A stretch of DNA of 64,000 nt from Astragalus membranaceus (Eukaryota > Streptophyta > Magnoliopsida > Fabales > Fabaceae): NCBI GenBank assembly GCA_039519185.1, contig CM076849.1:76305621-76369620 (forward strand). The letters are read 5' to 3'. A program made the position numbers and the translations under genes. The notes below the pieces were generated by a model. The model was not told where the DNA came from. It was given only the letters and a program-made list of their open reading frames with translations, and made no database searches. Within the stretch, counting starts at the first letter, position 1. Every line of letters starts with the position of its first letter. Of the stretch, positions 20,981 to 32,200 are shown one piece after another.

Positions 20981-22385
20981 TATATTATATTATATGCCTT
21001 GTAATTCCCTATGCTATTTATTTTATTTTATTTTCTTTATCCTGCTTGGGTATAATTTATACAAATAATGAGAGCCTTAATGCCCTAGTCTTATTTGACA
21101 CAGGAGAAAAGTCCTGCCATTGAATCATTTTAGTCACATTAGATTTCTTTATTGATAGTGTGTCTTCTACAATTCTTCATTGAAGGTGGGTAGAGTAGTT
21201 ACACAGTGATACTCAAGCTATTTTGTGTTGATAAAAATATATACTTATCAAGGAAAAAAAGATTTATTTATTGATGAAAAAATATACAGTGGCTTAACAA
21301 TGAATATAGTTGATGTAGGGAGAAAACATATTCAGTAAATGTGATTTTTTTTTTTTTTGAAAAGTTGTCTACATTTTTATCAGGGGACTCCATATAACTT
21401 TTTTGGGTAGGAGCATTTCTTGATTATCATGAAAGTGATGATGAAATGTATTAACATTGTTTCTTATGATGTAGGGAGAAAGCATATTTAGTAAATGTTA
21501 TTTTTATTTTTTTGAAAAGTTGTCTACATTATTACCAGGAACTTCATATAACGTTTTTGGGCAGGATCATGTGTTGATAATCATGAAAGCTATGATGAAA
21601 TGTATTTACTTTGAAGTGTGAACAAACTAATTTTCATTTATTGATTATCATGAAAGCTATGATGAAATTTATTAACTTTTTTGGATTGAATTTCAGGTGT
21701 CGATGGGGTAGCCCCTTACGATCGTGCAGTGGTGGAGACGTGATCACTACGGATCACCCAGTAACTTGCAATGTGATACTGCGCATTAATGATGTTACTC
21801 TCTTTTTAGTTAATTGGATTAAAGACTAATTGCTCTTATCATCTGACATCGGAATTTGGGTTGTACTTTTAATATTACATCAAAGGCTATTCTCATTGCT
21901 TTATTGAAAGAAAGGTGTTACTAATTTAATCTTTTATATTACTATAAACTATTTTTATATGACTTAAGGAATGCGACGACATTTTTTACTTGCGAAAGCT
22001 ATTTCGAAAATGAATTGAAAAATTTATTTGAAAAATAAATTTATTCGTTTTCTTCGTAATTTTTTATGTATAATTATTTTTGGGGTAAAAGGTGTTGATC
22101 CGTCAATACGGTTCAAGATCAAAACTCCATCCATCCATGGTAGTATCTATTTCCTTTTTGGCTTGCTTTTGAACTTATGCACATGAAGGTATGTAAAAGG
22201 GAGATTTCCTTTTGGAAAAATGAGGAGAGTTGAATAGTCATGCTTCTAGTAGCAGAATTAATCTTGCTAAAGAAGAATGTTGACTTTTTGTAATACACCG
22301 CTTTGTGAGCGATACTTAAGACTTTATTTCTCTAAATGCGGAAGTACTTTCTAGAACGATATTGGTGTGGTGCTTTATAAGAACT
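20981..22385. other. Non-coding stretch with a local tandem duplication
   Basis: No gene recognised. A unit of about 150 bases starting GATGTAGGGAGAAA is present at about 21314-21456 and again at about 21470-21610, with part of a third copy (TTGATTATCATGAAAGCTATGATGAAAT) near 21640. Each contains TTTGAAAAGTTGTCTACAT. An exon-like segment after TTTCAG at about 21702 has no supporting frame. Confidence 0.5.
21314..21668 (+). repeat. Imperfect tandem repeat, about 150 bases, two and a part copies
   Basis: Copies share GATGTAGGGAGAAARCATAT, a T-run, GAAAAGTTGTCTACAT and TATCATGAAAGCTATGATGAAAT. Divergence is moderate, so the duplication is old. Confidence 0.65.
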
Positions 22386-22727
22386 TGTTATGGATTGGGC
22401 CACTACAGTATTTTGCACCAAGGCCCAATACCAAAGTCAAACCCACCTTTTAATGGCGAGGATCACAGACCTAAATCCAATGGCTCCCATTGGACTCCTA
22501 AACCTATAAATATCCATTCATTGCTAGCATTAAAGACACACACTTTCCAATCCTCTCACTTGTAATTGACTCACTCATTGACTTGAGCGTCGGAGTGTCA
22601 TTGCAGGTACCACCCCACCTCGGATCGGAGCATCAGCCCGGATTGACCAAGAACTCAAATACCAACTATCTCGGATCGGACCTGGTATTCAAGGTCGGAT
22701 ACCAAGTCAGGGATACGGTATCGAACA
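22386..22727 (+). repeat. 5' LTR of the Gypsy remnant
   Basis: It contains CCTATAAATATCC (TATA box near 22502) and ends ACGGTATCGAACA. From about 22492 onward it matches 32201-32435 closely. Confidence 0.75.
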
Positions 22728-23304
22728 TTGGCGACCACAGTGGGAGGATCTTGTACTCTAGTCCCTCCCCGAGCTCCTTGGTCAGCAATGGCTCCAGTAC
22801 AACGACATAGGAATGTCTCCAGTGTAGTAGTTAGACCCGATCAACAGCAAGAAACGCCCGAGGGGGTAGCGGTTACTCTCCCTCGCAGCTCGGCCCACGG
22901 CCACAACTCTGTTGAACCAAGGACAAACACTCTTTGTTTTGAATGATAACAAATTACATCTTGTCTACTAATGGTTGCAGCTGTATGAAAGTACAGGTTC
23001 AAGTTGAATAAAATACAGGACGGGAATCAAAAAGCAGGAAGCATTAGAGTGGAGCAGCTTGGAGAAGAAGCCACCTTTGAAAGATGAATACCTAATTGTT
23101 TATCCGCCTTCTTTAGGACACAGTGTAAGGTCCTATCACTTAAGGTATATGACATTTTAGTAGCTGAGAGATGAGTTTTGAAAACATGCATGATGCATCA
23201 AAATCAGGGTTTGAAAAAATATTTTTGCATGCATGCATAAGGTGGCACCTTAACCTAAAAACAATTTTGTGGAAAGCAAGAATCAATTTCTATTATGTAC
23301 CAAA

Positions 23305-23680
23305 GGCCAAGAATCGATTTATATTATTTTCTAAAGGCCATGAAATCGATTTTTAAGCTCACCTATAGGCCAAGAATCGATTTCCTAAATCCTATGTTAA
23401 AGCATGAAATCGATTTGCACATATACTCAAGCCAAAGCCAAGAATCGATTTCCTTCATTTTTAAAAGACCATGAAATCGATTTTCAGGCTCTCCTAAAAG
23501 GCAAGAATTGATTCCTCCTTGTTTTAACTAAACTTGAAATCGATTCTTAGCCCATTCAAGATGTCCATGAATCGATTACACACTTCTTTAAACTAAGCAC
23601 AAAATCGATTCTTGTGATTTCTAAAAGGTTAAGAATCGATTATACACTTGTTACACTTCATCAAACAATCGATTCATCTT
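23305..23680 (+). repeat. Phased ATCGATT array in LTR U3
   Basis: About eleven ATCGATT words, mostly alternating AGAATCGATT and GAAATCGATT, lie 30-37 bases apart upstream of the TATA box. ATCGAT is palindromic. The spacing is close to three turns of B-DNA, so the sites would face the same side of the helix. The 3' LTR carries the same array with about thirteen words. A transcription factor site cluster is an inference. Confidence 0.8.
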
Positions 23681-23945
23681 TGCAATAAATGTTTTTTTCA
23701 AATTTCTATGTTTTCCTAAACCTATAAATAGGGAGGTGCTTCACACTCTTCAACTCACTCATCCACACCACAAATCACAACATCTTCTCTACTTCTCACA
23801 TACATTTTCTAGATCTGAGAAAGAGAAAAATAGAGCTATCACTTTCATATCATTTTTTATAGATCTAGTCACTCATCTCTCTCAGCTATTATATTGTCAT
23901 ATTATCTGAGGTGATTAGATCATAGCTTCTATATTGTAATCTACT

Positions 23946-24222
23946 ATTGTGGGGGTCATTTCGAAATCCTGGGAAGTATTCTTGGGTCGTTCAATCAGGA
24001 GATTGAAGCGGTTTTTGAAATCCTGGGAAGCGTTCTCGGGTCTCTCAATCAGGAGATTGAGTTGGTTTGAAATCTTGGGAGGTGATCTTGGGTCTCTCAA
24101 TCAGGGAAGATTGAAGTGGTAGTAAAATCCTGGGAGGTGCTCTTGGGTCGTTCAATCAGGAGATTGAAGCGGTGTTGAAATCCTTAGCTGTGTGCTCGGG
24201 TTCTCAGTTTGGGGGAATTGAG
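23946..24222 (+). repeat. Five 50-57-base hairpin repeats in the LTR leader
   Basis: Units of GAAATCCTGGGAGG...CTTGGGTC...TCAATCAGGAGATTGA recur five times downstream of the TATA box. Each holds a stem of 6-8 base pairs with a short purine-rich loop: TTCAATC/GATTGAA at 23990-24007, CTCAATC/GATTGAG at 24044-24061, TCAATC/GATTGA at 24097-24114, TTCAATC/GATTGAA at 24151-24168, and TCTCAGTT/AATTGAGA at 24202-24223. The outer pair changes T-A to C-G between units, a compensated change. Confidence 0.8.
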
Positions 24223-24719
24223 ATTTGCTATTTGAAGTTGCCTGTTTGTAAAACATTCTTCATATAGTGGTTGTCAGCAAAGTCCAAAGGTTGCAAAGCC
24301 GGAGGCCGAGGACGTAGGGCTTTTATCCCGAACCTCGTAAAATTCCTGGTGTATCTCTATCCCTCTCTCTTTACTTTATTTACTGTTTATATCTGTTTAT
24401 AATTCTACTATCACTGCACCGATCTGTTTATTGTTACGCTGCTTATAATATTTGTCTATCCTGAACTTTGATAATAGCGTAATAGTACACTTTCCATGAT
24501 CTGCCTGTTTAGTTAAAATTATCTGGTTACAGTAAATATTGAAAACAGTAACATCTCACTGTGCCTGATCTGCCTGCTTACATACATCATATAAGTTTAA
24601 ATCTCAGATTCCGCATTTGATTTAAACAAGCATTGCAAAAGTTTTTGAAAACCGAAAAAGAATAAAAGTTTTGCCCATAATCTTATTCACCCCCTCTAAG
24701 GTTATCAGATAGTCTAACA

Positions 24720-24735
24720 AGTGGTATCAGTAGCT
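24720..24735 (+). promoter_or_regulatory. Primer-binding site of the SIRE-type element
   Basis: AGTGGTATCAGTAGC directly after the LTR matches the Met-tRNA primer site (TGGTATCAGAGC) with one insertion-like change. Confidence 0.8.
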
Positions 24736-24789
24736 AGAAATTGCATATAGAGCTTTAAATCTCGCAATTTAAATTTTATTTATCTATCT

Positions 24790-26135
24790 GTGATCATAGG
24801 TTCTATTATGAAAGAGGGGATGCCCTTCTTTAGGCCACCCCTGTTTGATGGGACTAACTATGAATATTGGAGTAGTCGAATGAAATGTCATGTGCAGGCT
24901 ATAGATTTCACCTTATGGAGGATTATTGTTGATGGACCACTGATTCCAATGAAAATCAAAACTCAAGCTACTGGCAAAGCAGAGGAAGTTCCTGTTGAAG
25001 ATATCTACACCATCAACCTGAGTGAACTGAGGAAGTCTGAGTTAGACAAGATCTCTCAAAATGCCAAAGCAATGAACATTCTTCACTTATCTCTATGTGA
25101 AGAAGAATATGGAAGGGTAAAAGGGTGTCAAACAGCAAAAGAAATCTGGGATTGTCTGGAAGCTACACAAGTCGGTACAAGCCAAGTGAAGGATACAAAA
25201 ATCAGAATCCTTACTTCTGAGTATGAAGCCTTGAAAATGAAGGAAGGTGAATCTGTCGCAGCTATGCACTAGAGACTGAATCTGATAGTGAACAATCTAA
25301 GGGCACTGGGAAGATTCTTGCTTCTCTAACTAGCGAGTTCTTTCCTAAAACTTGTGCAATCACTGAAGCCAAAGATATTGGCACCTTGCCTCAAGAAGAC
25401 TTGATTGGGTCACTTCTTGCATTTGAGGTGGTGTTGGCTGCTAAGAAGGCTCAGGAAAAAGAAGTGGTAAAAGAAAGAAAGTCTCTTCCTCTTGCTGCTA
25501 AAACTCCTAAAGTAGCAAGGAAAGAGGTTGAGTCTGATGAAGAATTTGATGATGAAGACATGGCTAAACTGTTTGAAGAATTCATGAGATTCAACAAGCT
25601 TGGGAAGGGTGACTACTCAAAGCAATCCAAGTACCAAAAAGAGAGAGCTAAGAAAGCTATATGGGACAGTTCTGATACTGAAACTGATGAAGAAGAGGAC
25701 GTTGCAAATGTTACCTGTTTTATGGCAAATGACACATCTGAGGTAATCCTTGATAACCATAATCTTTCTAATTCAATTGTGCATGATGATTTACTTGATG
25801 ATATGTATAGTAGTCAAGATTTGAGTGAGGCTTTTGAAGCTCTCTATTTTGAACATGAAACACTTTTGTTAAAATCTAAGGAATTGACAAAGAGCAACAA
25901 AAGCATGCTCACTCAAATTGAGACTCTAGAAAATGAGGTAGCTAAGTTGAAGAATGAGCTACATGAAATAAAACCTTTCAACCTTGAGTTTCTTGAGCTT
26001 AAACAAAATTTTGAAAAAGTCAAGGTTGAAAATGAAATTTTGAAAGAAACTTTAAAAAGGTTTGAGGTTGGTGAAAATACCTTAACCAAGATACTGCACT
26101 CCCAACATGAATATGCTGATAGAAGAGGTCTTGGG
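24790..26135 (+). pseudogene. SIRE-type gag, 5' part
   Basis: Residues PFFRPPLFDGTNYEYWSSRM and KEIWDCLEATQVGTSQVKDT are the opening and middle of a Copia gag of the UBN2 type. A TAG stop at 25270-25272 and a frame change break it. It resumes at 25386 (EEFDDEDMAKLFEEFMRF, then a coiled-coil-like stretch rich in E, K and L at about 25850-26090) and reads to RRGLG, where the solo LTR interrupts. The zinc knuckle lies beyond that insertion at 28619. It formed the virus-like particle in an ancestor; it is dead here. Confidence 0.85.
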
Positions 26136-26879
26136 TGTAACACCCCCTTTTCTAATAACCTTACTATTTAATAAAATCAGAGTTTCCCTTTTTTTTTTTG
26201 AAAACAATCTAAGCGAGTGCTACACTTACTTCATTAAATCAACAACTTCAATTTTTCATAGTTCGGTTAAAACCACAAGATACATAGCACCATGAAATAC
26301 GGTTTAGTTCGCATCAACTAAATACCATCACTACCGCAGCGGAATAATAACAAGTTCGAAAACAAAACCAATACAGCATCAATAATAGTCTAACAGCATA
26401 AAGACAATAACACATAATCATAAGACGCCCCCCCCCAGTGCTACGTATCAGAGCATGACACTTCCTACCAGACGAAGGCATAAGGGTAAGCCTTCACTCG
26501 TTATTACCTGCACGTTGCCGACATAAGAAACAACATAAAGCAGTAGGGTGAGTCTCTTTTCACAATTAATAACATATGGAAATAAGCACTGCATAGGAAA
26601 AGGTAACTAGGCACACCGATTCACAACAATGGCAACAACCACATCAAAATTACATTCCCAAACAACACTACACAATATATGGTTATGCATGAAATGCAAC
26701 CCAAACTCCACGGGCACATGCATGTCGGATCCGTCACCAAATACAAATAGACCGTAGCCTCTGCTCACCAAATAAAATTAGGCCGAAGCCTCTGCTCACC
26801 AATAATGCACATGTTCCATGAGATGCTATGGAAATGCACCACAACACATCACACAAATTCGGCAATTCAATTAAATCAG

Positions 26880-27030
26880 CTCACCATATCTCACCAATAA
26901 ACTCACCAATAAAACTCACCAATAAATCTCACCAGTAAAACTCACCAATAAAACTCACCAATAAATCTCACCAGTAAAACTCACCAATAAAACTCACCAA
27001 TAAATCTCACCAATAAAACTCACCAATGAA
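26880..27030 (+). repeat. Tandem CTCACCAATAAA repeats in the solo LTR
   Basis: About eleven copies of an about 14-base unit (CTCACCAATAAAA and variants CTCACCAGTAAAA, CTCACCAATAAAT) make a higher-order repeat of three units, about 44 bases. Confidence 0.85.
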
Positions 27031-27284
27031 TCAGTACCAATTAAATTAAACCGTTTTAGGATATTGACACGGAATGGGAGAAAGTGAATAAAATTGCAAT
27101 TAGACACCTTAAACAACTTCAGTCCAGAACCACCAGTAAAATAAATCATTTTTGCATAAAACCAGAATATTTGGATAGACATCGAAATTAGCTTCGAAAT
27201 GCATTTTGAACCGTTAAATTTGGATAACCGAGTCAAAAGTTACATTAAAAACAAGTTTGGGAAAATTTGGGCAACATCCTGATT

Positions 27285-27490
27285 TTGGCGCCCAGCAAAA
27301 ACTGGCGCAGGGCGCCTAGCGCCCAGACACTGGCGCAGGAAAAACTGGCGCAGAGCGCTTAGCAAAACTGGCGCAGGGCACCTAGCAAAACTGGCGCAGG
27401 GCGCCTAGCGCCCAGACACTGGCGCAGGAAACTGGCGCAGAGCGCCTAGCAAAACTGGCGCAGGGAACACGGCGCCCATGCATAAGGCGC
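27285..27490 (+). repeat. GC-rich GGCGC tandem repeats in the solo LTR
   Basis: Variants of ACTGGCGCAGGGCGCCTAGC recur about seven times, with GGCGCC palindromes, in a sharply GC-rich island. Related GGCGCCCA words continue to about 27900. Confidence 0.8.
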
Positions 27491-28618
27491 CTTAGCAAAA
27501 CACGCAAGACAACTCCTTTAACTTCAAAATTAATTTTGCACGAGCCAAATACTCAGAATATGAGAACCCAACAAAAATTTTGGCAAAATGTGACACGCAT
27601 CTTTGGCGCCCATGGACTAGGCGCCTAAGGCCAGGACAGACCACAACTCCTATGACTCCAAAAATTGTTTTGCACGAGCCATTTAACTTGGACATGAAAA
27701 CCCAGTATCAATTTTCGCAAAATAAACAACAGAAAATTGGGACCCTTGGCGCCCATGGCACAAGGCGCCTAGTGCCAAAACTGGCAACACAGTGGCACAG
27801 GCGCCCAGGAGGGCACCCAGCGCCCAGACACAGCAACAGACACAACAGTAGCAGAATTTCCAGCAACACACACACACACCTAGGGCGCCCAAGGCTCCAT
27901 CACTTTTTGAGTTCCTCTCAACAAAAATTCACCAAATTAAATCACCAATGCCAATTTATTATAATAACAGTAGCCATCACCCTTTTCCACCAAAAAAAAT
28001 TCATTCAATCATAACATCAAACGATGGGCATGCTCAATTCTTATTGTGTACAATTTCAACACCAACCAAATATATCTTTGCACAATTAAAATTCAGCATA
28101 ACCACAACATCAAAACATACTATTCAATCATAGAAATCACCCTATAACCTAACCCTAGACAATACCTATCACATAAGCTATTAAGAGTGGAAAGAAGAGC
28201 CCCCTAACCTCTTAGAATTCGAACCACCAAGCAAAACTCCAAGGAATTGCAAGACACCTACAAGCCTTCTCTTCCTCCTTGAGTGATTCGCCCTTCTCTT
28301 CCTTCTCCTCCTCTCTTCGCGACTTTCTCTTCTCACTCTCTCTTTTTTACGTTTTCTTTTTTTTCTTTTGCACACTTGAGTGAAATGAAAACTAACTCCC
28401 AAGACCCCTAAGTGAGTCGACTCCTATGACTAGTCAATGGGTCATGGGCTCACTTGTGGGTCATGGGCCCCCATGCACCTCCTAATTCGTGACAACACCT
28501 CCTAAATAAATAAAATAAAATAAATTAAACCCTGTATTAGTTAATTAAATTAAAATAAATATTGTAAGCCTTAAATAACTTAATTAAATAAATAATTAAA
28601 TTATTTTGGGGCGTTACA

Positions 28619-28887
28619 TTGGGTATGAAGGTAATTCCACCTCCCCTATTTTGAAAAAGAAAATTACTTTTGTAGCTGCTACTTCAAGTTATACACCTAC
28701 CGTTTTCTCTTGCACTTACTGTCAAAAAGGGAACCATAGCTCTCAAAGATGCCCTATTCGTAAATTATGTGAGCTTGGTACCCTTATACCTGCTTGCGAG
28801 AAACCAAGGTGGATTGTGAAAACAAACCCCTTGATGACTAACCCCAAAGGACCCAAAGAGAATTGGGTACCAAAATTTTCTACTTGA
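28619..28887 (+). pseudogene. SIRE-type gag, 3' part with zinc knuckle
   Basis: This continues the gag frame after the solo LTR. CTYCQKGNHSSQRCPIRKL is a CCHC zinc knuckle (C-x2-C-x4-H-x4-C) and is followed by ENWVPK, the usual link to the Copia protease. The frame stops at 28885-28887. Confidence 0.85.
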
Positions 28888-29621
28888 TCTTTGTGCAGGT
28901 GTGCTACAAGGTATGGGAGTCAGATCGATACCTTGATAGCAGAGACTTAAAGTTCATGACTGGAGACGCAAAAAGATTCTTAATACTCAAAGAGCAGTCA
29001 TGTGACTAGTAATATCAACAATAGAGGAAGAATCACCGGTGAAGGTTAGATTGGTAAAGTTCTATTCACCTTAAGAATAATTTATCACTTTTGTGAAATA
29101 AAATTTTTTGTGTGCATCAAACTTTTTTTCTTCTCTCTATTGTGATGGATCTTTGATGCAACATATTTTTAAGTTAAATATGATACCTATATTGTTGAAC
29201 CAAGTATGGCATATTATCTTGGGTATCCTATTTTCTCTAAATATCTTTTTTAAACTGTGATGGTCTACCCTCTTTTGGCTAAGCTTTGCATTCTAAAATA
29301 AATCAGGGGGATCACCAAGTAAGGGGGAGCATAGCATGAACTACTGTTTTTGATATATCATATGCTATGTACTACTGTCTATTGATTCTGCAAGTTTATA
29401 AAGTGATTATGTTTCTATGTGTTCACCCCCCTCCTTTTTGATGAAAACAAAGGGGGAGAGAATATGCATGTTATTAAATAAAAGGAAGAAATAAATAATT
29501 TATCCTGCTACTGTGCTGTTTATTATGTTATGCTTATGCTTAGGGGGAGCTTCTGCCATTGGTTCTTGATTATGGCCACCCGATGCATAATGTAATTTGT
29601 TATCATCAAAAAGGGGGAGTT
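28888..29621 (+). other. Collapsed 3' interior of the SIRE-type element
   Basis: YLDSRDLKFMTGDAKRF (about 28931-28985) is a damaged Copia protease start; the D-S-G of the active site reads D-S-R and a frame change precedes it. Downstream only non-coding sequence is left. Purine tracts GGGGGAG or close variants appear near 29306, 29324, 29451, 29541 and 29612. Confidence 0.75.
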
Positions 29622-31463
29622 TGTTGAACCAAGGACAAACACTCTTTGTTTTGAATGATAACAAATTACATATTGTCTACTAATGGTTGCAGCTGTATGA
29701 AAGTACAGGTTCAAGTTGAATAAAATACAGGACGGGAATCAAAAAGCAGGAAGCATTAAAGTGGAGCAGCTTGGAGAAGAAGCCACCTTTGAAAGATGAA
29801 GACCTAATTGTTTATCCGCTTTCTTTAGGACACAGTGTAAGGTCCTATCACTTAAGGTATATGACATTTTAGTAGCTGAGAGATGAGTTTTGAAAACATG
29901 CATGATGCATCAAAATTAGGGTTTGAAAAATATTTTTGCATGCATGCATAAGGTGGCACCTAAACCTAAAAACAATTTTGTGGAAAGCAAGAATCAATTT
30001 CTATTATGTACCAAAGGCCAAGAATCGATTTATATTATTTTCTAAAGGCCATGAAATCGATTTTTAAGCTCACCTATAGGCCAAGAAATCGATTTGCACA
30101 TATACTCAAGCCAAAGCCAAGAATCGATTTCCTTCATTTTTAAAAGACCATGAAATCGATTTTCAGGCTCTCCTAAAAGGCAAGAATCGATTCCTCCTTG
30201 TTTTAACTAAACCTGAAATCGATTCTTAGCCCATTCAAGATGTCCATGAATCGATTACACACTTCTTTAAACTAAGCACAAAATCGATTCATTTGATTTC
30301 TAAAGAACTAAGAATCGATTCTCCACTATTTTAACTAAACACATAATCGATTCTTGTGATTTCTAAAAGGTTAAGAATCGATTATTCACTTGTTACACTT
30401 CATCAAACAATCGATTCATCTTTGCAATAAATGTTTTTTTCAAATTTCTACGTTTTCCTAAACCTATAAATAGGGAGGTGCTTCACACTCTTCAACTCAC
30501 TCATCCACACCACATATCACAACATCTTCTCTACTTCTCACATACATTTTCTAGATCCGAGAAAGAGAAAATTAGAGCTATCACTTTCATATCATTTTTT
30601 ATAGATCTAGTCACTCATCTCTCTCAGCTATTATATTGTCATATTATCTGAGGTGATTAGATCATAGCTTCTATATTGTAATCTACTATTGTGGGGGTCA
30701 TTTCGAAATCCTGGGAAGTATTCTTGGGTCGTTCAATCAGGAGATTGAAGCGGTTTTTGAAATCCTGGGAAGCGTTCTCGGGTCTCTCAATCAGGAGATT
30801 GAGTTGGTTTGAAATCCTGGGAGGTGATCTTGGGTCTTTCAATCAGGGAAGATTGAAGTGGTAGTGAAATCCTGGGAGGTGCTCTTGGGTCGTTCAATCA
30901 GGAGATTGAAGCGGTGTTGAAATCCTTAGCTGTGTGCTCGGGTTCTCAGTTCGGGGGAATTGAGATTTGCTATTTGAAGTTGCCTATTTGTAAAACATTC
31001 TTCATATAGTAGTTGTAAGCAAAGTCCAAAGGTTGCAAAGCCGGAGGCCGAGGACGTAGGGATTTTATCCCGAACCTAGTAAAATTCCTGGTGTATCTGT
31101 ATTCCTCTCTCTTTACTTTATTTACTGTTTATATATGTTTATAATTCTACTATCACTGCGCCGATCTGTTTATTGTTACGCTGCTTATAATATCTGTCTA
31201 TCCTGAACTCTGATAATAGCGTAATAGTACACTTTCCATGATCTGCCTGTTTAGTTAAAATTATCTGGTTACAGTAAATATTGAAAATAGTAACACATCA
31301 CCGCGCCTGATCTGCCTGCTTACATACATCATATAAGTTTAAATCTCAGATTCCGCATTTGATTTAAACAAGCATTGCAAAAGTTTTTGAAAACCGAAAA
31401 AGAATTAAAGTTTTGCCCATAACCTTATTCACCCCCCCTCTAAGGTTATCAGATAGTCCAACA
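29622..31463 (+). repeat. 3' LTR of the SIRE-type element (1842 bases)
   Basis: Partner of 22910-24719. Its ATCGATT array lacks one unit and has two additional ones compared with the 5' LTR. Its third leader hairpin has the stem TTCAATC/GATTGAA, paired at the outer position where the 5' LTR copy is mismatched. Confidence 0.93.
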
Positions 31464-31468
31464 AACTC

Positions 31469-32200
31469 GTCCAGAGCAATGGTTCCCATAAGCTCCGCCA
31501 GGAACCAACTCCCACCTCCTCACCAGACAGTCTAGGTACCGGTCGACGCTGTTCAACAGCTCGTCCAACTACTGACAAGGCAGGCCGAGGATGACCAGCA
31601 AAGGAGTCAGCGCTACTTCCAGCTGGAAGCCGAGATTGCCGAGATCTGGGCCCGAGACATCCTAGATCGGTCCTCTCCTCAAAATTCTTCTCCCGGCAGA
31701 AGAACGTCCAGCAAAAGGCGTCACCGGTCTCCTGCTTGGAGGAGGCACCACCATCGCTCGCCACCCCATCGAAAAGGGAGACGAGGATCAGGAACTCCCC
31801 CAAGCGAGACTCGGGACGACACTTATTACCCCGAGGACTCTCCACACCGAAGCTCGTCATTAGCATCCTCTTCCCCGAGGCGAAGTTCTATAAGCCGGGG
31901 AAGTCCCCCGAGGCATGAACGTCGGCGCCCTCGCTCTCCGAGGTCCCCGGTTAGGCGCCCTATCCAGAGAGCTCCCCCAAGGGAGAGATCGACGGCGCGA
32001 AAAGGACCCTTCACAGCTAAGATCGACTACTTTCCGGTGCCCAAACACTTGGAAAAACCCCTGATAGTTTAAAGATGCATGACGGGACTGGTGATCCTAA
32101 TCGTCACCTTGATTATTTCGACACAATGATGCAATCTCGGAACGTCCCGGAGGAAATCAAATGTCGAATTTTTCCTCTTACCTTGGAGAAGTTGGCACTG
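31469..32200 (+). pseudogene. Gypsy gag fragment (Tat/Ogre-like)
   Basis: The plus-strand translation is rich in R, S and P (about 31690-32000), then reads PFTAKIDYFPVPKHLEKP, followed in another frame by DPNRHLDYFDTMM and EEIKCRIFPLTLEKLALD. This is the start of a retrotransposon gag domain. It joins abruptly to the shortened LTR at 32201. The frame change near 32070 adds to the damage. Confidence 0.75.

Larger units (their letters stand above)
22910..24719 (+). repeat. 5' LTR of the SIRE-type element (1810 bases)
   Basis: In order it holds an ATCGATT array (about 23305-23680), a TATA box CCTATAAATAGGGAGG (about 23720-23735), a transcribed leader with five hairpin repeats (23946-24222), and the end GTTATCAGATAGTCTAACA. 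It differs from the 3' LTR by whole-unit gains and losses in the ATCGATT array and by scattered point changes. Confidence 0.93.
26136..28618. mobile_element. Solo LTR (2.5 kb) inserted in the SIRE-type gag
   Basis: It starts TGTAACACCCCC and ends GGGGCGTTACA, imperfect inverted LTR tips. The 5-base TSD TTGGG is perfect (26131-26135, 28619-28623), and the gag frame continues across it. There is no second LTR copy or coding interior, so it is either a solo LTR left by recombination or a large non-autonomous unit. It contains two internal tandem arrays (26880-27030 and 27285-27490). TGTAACACCC tips are common in plant Gypsy LTRs. Confidence 0.88.
22910..31463 (+). mobile_element. SIRE-type Copia retrotransposon, internally deleted
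   Basis: LTRs are 22910-24719 and 29622-31463, both TGTTGAACC...AACA. The TSD AACTC is perfect (22905-22909, 31464-31468). A primer-binding site AGTGGTATCAGTAGC follows the 5' LTR, and AAAAAGGGGGAGTT (29608-29621) abuts the 3' LTR, with at least four more GGGGGAG tracts in the preceding 360 bases, a SIRE/Maximus hallmark. The interior keeps gag and the edge of protease only; integrase, reverse transcriptase and RNase H are missing. A 2.5 kb solo LTR has inserted in gag. Confidence 0.95.

Noticed and set aside
21702..21829. Exon-like segment after TTTCAG
   Set aside because: No donor or continuing frame, and the peptide resembles nothing I know.
23305..23680. Regularly spaced short repeats that could suggest a CRISPR array
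   Set aside because: The repeats are only 7-10 bases, alternate in form, lie in an LTR of a plant retroelement, and no cas genes exist.
26880..27030. CTCACCAATAAA array as a CRISPR or telomere-like repeat
   Set aside because: Unit length and degeneracy fit a simple minisatellite in an LTR.
27492..28402. ORFs on both strands in the solo LTR
   Set aside because: They are within an LTR, have GC- or CT-biased composition, and lack domain motifs.
31429..31866. Minus-strand ORF of 145 residues
   Set aside because: It lies opposite a recognisable Gypsy gag and also crosses the end of the SIRE LTR.
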